11,946 nucleotides of DNA, from NCBI GenBank assembly GCA_947474485.1, contig CANJJP010000015.1, positions 1-11,946 of the forward strand, in the 5' to 3' direction. The notes below the pieces were generated by a model. That model saw only the letters and a list, made by a program, of their open reading frames with translations, made no database searches and was not told the DNA's origin. Within the stretch, counting starts at the first letter, position 1. The number at the start of each line of letters is the position of its first letter. The translations under genes and the position numbers were made by a program. Source of the DNA: Bacteroidota bacterium. GTDB lineage: Bacteria; Bacteroidota; Bacteroidia; B-17B0; Aurantibacillaceae. Below, piece by piece: positions 6,882 through 11,946 of the stretch.

Positions 6882-7029
6882 CTAAAAAATAGAAATTTAA
6901 AAACCAAAAGCTAAATAGGAACATTATCCTTATGTTTCAATAGCTACAAACAAGCAATGGCGAGTTATGGCTACCATTTTTGATCTGTTTATCTTGTTAA
7001 ATAGAGTTATTTAAGTATTAAAGAGGACA
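6882..7029. other. Gap between the M1 peptidase stop and the cdaA promoter element
   Basis: About 150 AT-rich bases with no credible reading frame. A tiny dyad ATGG-CTA-CCAT followed by TTTTT (about 6966-6983) points along the plus strand, where no gene ends, so I do not call it a terminator. I see no terminator of the expected orientation for the peptidase gene. Confidence 0.4.
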
Positions 7030-8973
7030 TTAGTCTTTTATAAACTTAGCAAACTTTAATACATCATTTTCGTTAGATGTGATTTGAATAAAATAAAGTC
7101 CACTCTCTAAATCGCTAATATTTATTTTTTGTCCAAACAAACCTTTCAGAATAGACTTGCCTGTTATGTCAAAAATAACGTATTCATAATCTTCAATAGA
7201 AACTGAGGAATCAACGAATAAGAAGTTTGTCGCAGGATTTGGATAAACACGAATTTGATTTGCAATTGATTCGTTTTCATTTATGCCAACCAAATTTACA
7301 TCTTTAGTTACAGTTCCCTTATTCAAAATCCAATTGTTTGGATCGGTTGTAACTGCGGTTACTGTGCCTGGGATTGTTAGAGTGTAGTTTTCTAATGCAG
7401 CGTTTTGATTCAACTTAATTATTGTATCTCCAATATTTCTAGTGAGTTTATATTCTAATGGTGTTATAAACAAAGGTGTTATAGAAGATGCTGAGACCGT
7501 TTCTGTATTTCTTAAATAAAATGTGTTTCCAATTTGATTCCATCTAACTGTAAATGTTGGGTAGCCTTCTCCAAAAATCCACTGATTAAAAAACTGGGTT
7601 AAGTTTAAGCCTGTAACAGTTTCGGCAACTGTTTTAAAATCATTTATAGAAGCAGTACTATTTCTAAATTGGTTTTGAAATGTTTTAAGAACAGTAAAAA
7701 AGGTATTATCATCATTTATCACAAAACGTAACGAATGTAAAATTGCTGAACCTTTATTATACGAAAGTCTTGAACTGAATATTCTATTTATATCCGTAGT
7801 ATCAGGATTATAAACACTACCAGTGGGTTGACTCAATACGCTCGTGTGTACTTGTAACATTGCTGGGTTGGCATTCGTCGGGTCAAACTGTTGTAGAGCT
7901 AAGTACTCACTGTAAGAAGCGAAACCTTCGTTTATAAAAATATCATTCCAAGTACTGCAAGTTACGTTATCTCCCCACCATTGATGCCCAAGCTCATGTG
8001 CTACTAGCTCAAAATCGAAAAAACCCAAAGAAGTCATTGTTTGATGCTCCATGCCGCCACTAAACGGAGCCATTGCGTGCCCATACTTTTCATCTGCAAA
8101 GGGGTACATGCCAAATATATCAGAAAAATATTCTATCAAATCATCCGTTTGATCTATAACCGGTTTAAAATTGGTTAATGTTGCAGGGTTATCATAAATA
8201 TAATTTTGAACTAATATAGAGTCTGTTGTTCCTGCTGGATGTGCATAAAAACTATAATCAACATATTTTGCAACTGCTATTGAAATTAAATAATAATCAA
8301 TAAAATGTCGGTTCTTCCATTCGTATCTTTTTTTGTTTCCAACCGTGACAACATTTGTAAGCAATCCATTTGAACCTACTTTGTTTGCCGAATCAGTTGT
8401 AACATAAACATAACTTGAATCTAATTTATCTTGTAACTGTTGTTTACATGGAAACCATTCATAAGCAGAATAGGGCTCGCTTAAACTCCAAGTAACTTGA
8501 TTCCCCCAAGAACCCGATGTGCCATTGTTTAATCCATCACCAATTGCAGAGCCATTAACTGTAGGTGCGTTTCCATGATAGTAAATAGTTGCATCTATCA
8601 TATCATTTTGTGATAATGAACTTGGTAGAATAAAATTAACAGCATCTTGCAAGCGAACAGGTGAAACTAATGCCCCGTTTATTCTTGCCGAATCAATAAT
8701 CATTGTATTATAGAACTCAACACCAAAAGTATCAAGTGTTAATGACTTTACTTGTGCTAAGGTTCTTATGTTACCGCTAATCGATTTTCCTGTTCGTTCA
8801 ACATTAATATTTAGATGATGAAACTTTGCATCATACTTATTCATTAATACTACATGAGCATTTGGAACAGCTTGCGTATGTGCAACCGTATTTACTTTTG
8901 CAACTGAGCATAAACTTTGAGCCGAAATAATTCCACTCACACAAATCCCTACTAAACCTAAAAAAACTTTCAT
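7030..8973 (-). CDS. Secreted M1-family metallopeptidase with T9SS sorting domain
   Basis: This zinc aminopeptidase-like enzyme probably trims peptides outside the cell or at its surface. From the ATG at 8973 it has 647 residues. A signal peptide (1-18, MKVFLGLVGICVSGIISA) ends at ISA before Gln. The catalytic core shows the exopeptidase motif GGMEH at 306-310, zinc ligands HELGH at 326-330 with E349 18 residues later in FINEGFASY, and the candidate transition-state Tyr405 in RLSYNKGSA. The C-terminal part (about 570-647) is a type A T9SS sorting domain: VYPNPATNFLFVD from 576, then a beta-rich stretch ending KFAKFIKD. Residues between about 485 and 570 look like the short beta domain of compact M1 members. 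The frame is open to a TTG at 9024, which would put 17 unrelated residues before the signal peptide; I reject that start. No promoter could be assigned with confidence. Confidence 0.93.
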   Translation of the reverse strand: MKVFLGLVGICVSGIISAQSLCSVAKVNTVAHTQAVPNAHVVLMNKYDAKFHHLNINVERTGKSISGNIRTLAQVKSLTLDTFGVEFYNTMIIDSARINGALVSPVRLQDAVNFILPSSLSQNDMIDATIYYHGNAPTVNGSAIGDGLNNGTSGSWGNQVTWSLSEPYSAYEWFPCKQQLQDKLDSSYVYVTTDSANKVGSNGLLTNVVTVGNKKRYEWKNRHFIDYYLISIAVAKYVDYSFYAHPAGTTDSILVQNYIYDNPATLTNFKPVIDQTDDLIEYFSDIFGMYPFADEKYGHAMAPFSGGMEHQTMTSLGFFDFELVAHELGHQWWGDNVTCSTWNDIFINEGFASYSEYLALQQFDPTNANPAMLQVHTSVLSQPTGSVYNPDTTDINRIFSSRLSYNKGSAILHSLRFVINDDNTFFTVLKTFQNQFRNSTASINDFKTVAETVTGLNLTQFFNQWIFGEGYPTFTVRWNQIGNTFYLRNTETVSASSITPLFITPLEYKLTRNIGDTIIKLNQNAALENYTLTIPGTVTAVTTDPNNWILNKGTVTKDVNLVGINENESIANQIRVYPNPATNFLFVDSSVSIEDYEYVIFDITGKSILKGLFGQKINISDLESGLYFIQITSNENDVLKFAKFIKD

Positions 8974-9078
8974 TATATCTAATTTAATTTCAGCTAAGCT
9001 ATGACGAGCGAATGCAAAAAGCAATTATTTTAGACAGAAATACACAAAAGGTATATTAATAGGATGAACTGTAATGCT

Positions 9079-9086
9079 TATATTTG
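9079..9086 (+). promoter_or_regulatory. TAnnTTTG element overlapping the 5' end of the small exported gene's frame
   Basis: TATATTTG is an exact -7 consensus match, 4 bases before the GTG at 9091 and downstream of the in-frame ATG at 9064. If real, the transcript starts at or just before 9091, the GTG is the start codon and the mRNA is leaderless. No clear -33 TTG is present. Confidence 0.4.
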
Positions 9087-9090
9087 CTCT

Positions 9091-9468
9091 GTGAAAAGAC
9101 TATTATTAATCATTAGCCTTTTGCTATTTATCAATGTGACGAGTGCACAAGGAGAAAAGGATACTCTTGATTATTTTTGCGTTTCAGAGGTACATCTTAA
9201 TGAATGGACCGAAATCGAATATTTGTGGCGTATAAACTATTTTAATCCATTCCTTAAAAAACACGAATTAAAAACAAGTTGCTCCCACTGTTACAGTATT
9301 AATTTTGAAGTTCTATTTTGGGTAAATAAAAAAGGGAAATCCAAAGCAACATTAATTTCCAACTATGTATGTGGTAAAAAATTCAAAATGAAGCAAGAGA
9401 TTGAATTCCCTAAAGTGTGTTTCAATGGCGCTTTTAAATTTAAAAGCGGCAGAATGTTAAAATGTTAA
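9091..9468 (+). CDS. Small exported Cys-rich protein, unknown function
   Basis: I do not recognise this protein. From GTG at 9091 it has 125 residues: a signal peptide (about 1-19, KRLLLIISLLLFINVTSA, cut before Gln) and a mature part of about 105 residues. Six cysteines remain after cleavage, at 30, 64, 67, 94, 110 and the very last residue 125, including a CSHC pair. That suggests disulfides or a metal site in the periplasm. The stretch INFEVLFWVNKKGKSKATLI faintly recalls a TonB C-terminal-like strand pair, which is only a guess. An ATG at 9064 would add nine residues (MNCNAYICS) ahead of a good signal peptide and lies upstream of a promoter-like element, so the GTG is preferred. Bestrophin follows after 12 bases, suggesting one transcript. 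The gene diverges from the M1 peptidase. Confidence 0.6.
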   Translation: MKRLLLIISLLLFINVTSAQGEKDTLDYFCVSEVHLNEWTEIEYLWRINYFNPFLKKHELKTSCSHCYSINFEVLFWVNKKGKSKATLISNYVCGKKFKMKQEIEFPKVCFNGAFKFKSGRMLKC

Positions 9469-9480
9469 ACAGACAATAAT

Positions 9481-10353
9481 ATGATTACCTACAATCCAAA
9501 AACTTGGTTTCAATTTATATTTACGTTTCATAAAAATGATTCGTTCCGTACTCTTTTGCCTTCACTCATTGCGCTTATTGCTATTACCTCAGTATTAGTT
9601 TTTATTGAAGTAAACTACTTTAATATTCAAATAAAAAATATAACCTTTTTTCATCAAGTAATTGGATTTATTCTTTCTATGCTTTTAGTCTTTAGAATAA
9701 ACACTGCTTATGATAGATGGTGGGAAGGCAGAAAGGCATGGGGATCGCTACTTAATAATTCTCGAAGCTTATCTATTAAGATTGATGCTTTTCTTCCTAA
9801 GGAAATGAAAAAAGAAAGGAAATTGCTTTTATTGTTAATATCGAACTACCCATTTGTTTTAAAAGAACATTTAAGAGATAATTTCATTGCAGAAGAAATA
9901 CAATTTAACAACTCTTTTACACAAGAAGAGTTGGCAAAAGCAATACACAAACCAAATTATGTTGCAAAACGTATAACAGATGAATTATCTAAATTACAAA
10001 AAAATGGGGAGCTTCAAATTGAACATTTGCTTTTGTTAAACGAAGAACTAAGATCATTTACAGATGTTTCAGGTATTTGCGAACGAATAAAATCAACGCC
10101 AATCCCTTACTCGTATAGCTTGTATTTAAAACGAATCATTTTCCTATATGTTATTACAATGCCTGTTGTATTTGCAATTGATTTTAAATACTGGGCAATT
10201 TTGTTTGTTGCACTTATCTTTTACAGTTTTGCAACCTTAGAACTTATAAGTGAAGAAATTGAAGATCCTTTTGGCAAGGATGATAACGATTTACCAACTG
10301 ATGATATAGCAGCAAAAATCAAACTAAACGTAGAAGAAATACTTTTAAGTTAG
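9481..10353 (+). CDS. Bestrophin-family anion channel
   Basis: This 290-residue inner-membrane protein belongs to the bestrophin/UPF0187 family; bacterial members form pentameric channels. Hydrophobic segments are at about 25-45, 55-72, 215-233 and 235-252. The most conserved stretch, RINTAYDRWWEGRKAWGSLL, begins at residue 72 and ends in NNSR. The second conserved region ERIKSTPIPYSYS is at 201-213. The C-terminal acidic motif EEIEDPFGKDDNDLP is at 258-272. Length matches bacterial members (about 290-310). The ion carried is not readable from sequence: animal bestrophins pass chloride, whereas some bacterial ones pass cations. It follows the small exported protein by 12 bases and is followed by a sensor kinase that has its own promoter-like element. 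Confidence 0.92.
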   Translation: MITYNPKTWFQFIFTFHKNDSFRTLLPSLIALIAITSVLVFIEVNYFNIQIKNITFFHQVIGFILSMLLVFRINTAYDRWWEGRKAWGSLLNNSRSLSIKIDAFLPKEMKKERKLLLLLISNYPFVLKEHLRDNFIAEEIQFNNSFTQEELAKAIHKPNYVAKRITDELSKLQKNGELQIEHLLLLNEELRSFTDVSGICERIKSTPIPYSYSLYLKRIIFLYVITMPVVFAIDFKYWAILFVALIFYSFATLELISEEIEDPFGKDDNDLPTDDIAAKIKLNVEEILLS

Positions 10354-10365
10354 TCCTATATTCAG

Positions 10366-10373
10366 TATCTTTG
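10366..10373 (+). promoter_or_regulatory. TAnnTTTG element before the sensor kinase
   Basis: TATCTTTG is an exact consensus match in the 25-base gap after the bestrophin stop, 5 bases before the ATG at 10379. It suggests that the kinase is transcribed separately, with little or no leader. No -33 TTG is seen at the normal spacing. Confidence 0.5.
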
Positions 10374-10378
10374 GATAC

Positions 10379-11946
10379 ATGCAAAGAGCTATTTCTTACT
10401 TTAAAAAATTATCCCTTTTTTCTTGGTTAGGAATCTGTTTGCTATTTATTGCAGCTTCTCTTAGCGACTATTTAAATAAACGTTCACCGCAGGACTACAT
10501 AACAGCAATTGAAAAATCGCTGCATAAAAAGGAAATCATCGCCGAGAAACAATTAAATGATTACTACGTAAGGCTTAAAACACAAACGCCAAAAAATCTC
10601 TTTTCAATTGATGAAAATGAAAATAATAATTTCAAAGAAGATGGCATTGCCTATTTAGTTTATCAAAACGATAGTTTGCTTTACTGGAGCGATAACTCCG
10701 CTTCGGTTGAAGAATACATGAAGGAAGTTTGCTTGGATAACTCTATTGCAAAGCTAAAAAATGGATATTATGAGGTAGTTAAACATCCAATTTCACCTAA
10801 CGATAGATACAAGCTACTATCCTTAATATTGATAAAAAACGAATACTCGTACCAAAACAAATATTTAAAAAATAATTTTTTTAATGATTATGAGGTTCCT
10901 GAAGGCACTTTGCTGCAGGAGGGAAAAGTAGATAATAATATTGCTGTTAAAAACCGAGAAGGTAAAGAATTATTCTATTTAGGTTTTCAAGAACAATTCG
11001 ATTCGAAAAGTAACATAGTTCTATTTGTTTCCATCTTGTTATATGCGCTTGTTTTCGGGTTCTTACTTTTGCTACTCAAGAAAGAATACTTTAAACACAC
11101 CGAACACTTTTCGAAAAACAGTTTACTGCTTTTTTATGCACTCAGCATCATTGGGCTTCGTGCTATTATGATTTTGAATCAATTTCCTACTTGCTTCTAT
11201 AACACAGGCTTTTATAACCCAACAACATTTGGTAATGCAGATTCGTTTTGGTTTGGTTTTTTAGGCGACATTCTTATTAACACTGTTCTTTTCTTCTTAA
11301 TTGCACTCCAGTTTCAACGAAAATTTGCGCTTAATACGTCTTCCTTTAAACTTACCGCGATTTACACTTTTGTTGGAATTATTTTACTTGCTGCTTATTC
11401 TATTTTAATTAATACCGTTATAAATAGTTTAGTAGAAAATTCAAATATCTCCTTTCAGGTAAACGACTTCTTTAGTCTTGATGCTTACAGTTTTATTTCA
11501 TTTGTATGTGTTGGGTTTTTCTTCTTCTCATATTATTTATTGGTTGATAAATTTGTTGGAGAAATTATTAAACAAAAAATCCCTTTGTGGCTTGTGCCTT
11601 CTATCATTGCAGTTACTGCTATTCTTTTGTACCTAACTAAATCACTACACAACGAAACAGATTTAATTCGATTGTTTTGGGGCGTTATGGTTATTTCAAT
11701 GGTGGCATTGTTTAAGTGGAAAAAAACCAATTATTCTTTTTCAAACGGCTTATTATTTATTGTTGTATTCTCGCTAATTACCTCACATCTCTTCTACAAA
11801 AATGAGAAAGAAAAAGAAATTGAAACACGTAAAATTTATGCTGAGCGCTTGGCCGACCAACAAGACGCTGTTGCAGAAAATTTATTTATTGATATAACTA
11901 AAAATATAAAAAATGATGTTCAATTAAAAAATCTAGTTTTTAGAAA
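10379..11946 (+). CDS. Polytopic sensor histidine kinase, N-terminal 522 residues only
   Basis: The frame is open from ATG 10379 to the window edge, so the gene is cut. It begins with a membrane helix (about 12-28) and an extracytoplasmic domain of about 185 residues. Some eight more hydrophobic segments follow, near 213-235, 247-266, 290-313, 323-347, 372-392, 402-419, 428-446 and 457-473. The last visible part, IYAERLADQQDAVAENLFID and onward, is a charged helix resembling the E-x-L-x-x-x-x-D-x-x-A-E segment of very large Bacteroidota sensor kinases. The HAMP, HisKA and ATPase domains would lie beyond the edge, so the kinase call is inferred from this resemblance and from the layout of a periplasmic domain plus a multi-helix membrane region. 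The ligand is unknown. A nine-helix sensor could sense a membrane or envelope state. If it is not a kinase, an unknown membrane protein is the alternative. Confidence 0.68.
   Translation, partial: MQRAISYFKKLSLFSWLGICLLFIAASLSDYLNKRSPQDYITAIEKSLHKKEIIAEKQLNDYYVRLKTQTPKNLFSIDENENNNFKEDGIAYLVYQNDSLLYWSDNSASVEEYMKEVCLDNSIAKLKNGYYEVVKHPISPNDRYKLLSLILIKNEYSYQNKYLKNNFFNDYEVPEGTLLQEGKVDNNIAVKNREGKELFYLGFQEQFDSKSNIVLFVSILLYALVFGFLLLLLKKEYFKHTEHFSKNSLLLFYALSIIGLRAIMILNQFPTCFYNTGFYNPTTFGNADSFWFGFLGDILINTVLFFLIALQFQRKFALNTSSFKLTAIYTFVGIILLAAYSILINTVINSLVENSNISFQVNDFFSLDAYSFISFVCVGFFFFSYYLLVDKFVGEIIKQKIPLWLVPSIIAVTAILLYLTKSLHNETDLIRLFWGVMVISMVALFKWKKTNYSFSNGLLFIVVFSLITSHLFYKNEKEKEIETRKIYAERLADQQDAVAENLFIDITKNIKNDVQLKNLVFR

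Noticed and set aside
6960..6985. Rho-independent terminator in the gap between the M1 peptidase and cdaA
   Set aside because: The small ATGG/CCAT dyad with TTTTT is on the plus strand, where no gene ends; on the minus strand the T-tract is on the wrong side.
8974..9024. Seventeen-residue N-terminal extension of the M1 peptidase from a TTG
   Set aside because: A clean signal peptide begins at the ATG at 8973; the extension would bury it and resembles nothing in the family.
9064..9090. ATG at 9064 as start of the small exported protein
   Set aside because: It would put MNCNAYICS before a good signal peptide and lies upstream of an exact TAnnTTTG element. I prefer GTG 9091, though the ATG is not excluded.
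11533..11730. Minus-strand frame of 65 codons inside the sensor kinase
   Set aside because: It lies opposite a long, consistent membrane-protein frame and has no protein-like features of its own.

Overview
The window reads as chromosomal DNA of an AT-rich member of the Bacteroidota. Four things point there: start regions carrying the phylum-type -7 promoter element TAnnTTTG without clear Shine-Dalgarno sequences; a secreted M1 peptidase ending in a type IX secretion (T9SS) sorting domain; a MurF domain of the kind found in the fused MurF-alanine racemase of this phylum; and a Bacteroidota-style polytopic sensor kinase. I cannot place it below phylum level. There are no RNA genes, CRISPR arrays, transposases or phage genes. 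Most of the window is ordinary housekeeping and envelope sequence.

Region 1 (1-3046). The 5' part of a murF-type gene runs leftwards off the edge. A divergent family 9 glycosyltransferase gene (LPS heptosyltransferase-like) starts with GTG. It is followed by metF (methylenetetrahydrofolate reductase). metF is bracketed by two different degenerate inverted-repeat elements, one built on TTCGTG/TTCGTA units (1651-1729) and one on CTCTGTG units (2797-2910). They are the least explained non-coding DNA in the window.

Region 2 (3047-8973). Everything is on the minus strand. In transcription order: a T9SS-exported M1 aminopeptidase-like metalloprotease, a 160-base gap, then a tightly spaced run of the membrane diadenylate cyclase cdaA, a TerC-family membrane protein, an exported protein with lytic-transglycosylase-like motifs, and a large lipoprotein. 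Gaps in that run are 2, 47 and 9 bases, so one transcript is plausible. It would join c-di-AMP synthesis, a putative metal or ion transporter and two cell-envelope proteins. This is the best candidate for an uncharacterised functional module.

Region 3 (8974-11946). Plus strand: a small exported Cys-rich protein of unknown function, a bestrophin-family anion channel 12 bases later, and the N-terminal 522 residues of a polytopic sensor histidine kinase cut by the window edge.

Several genes (cdaA, the small exported protein, the kinase) have the TAnnTTTG-type element only 4-5 bases before the start codon, which suggests leaderless or nearly leaderless mRNAs. For metF, the M1 peptidase and the small exported protein, the longest reading frame starts too early; corrected starts are given.
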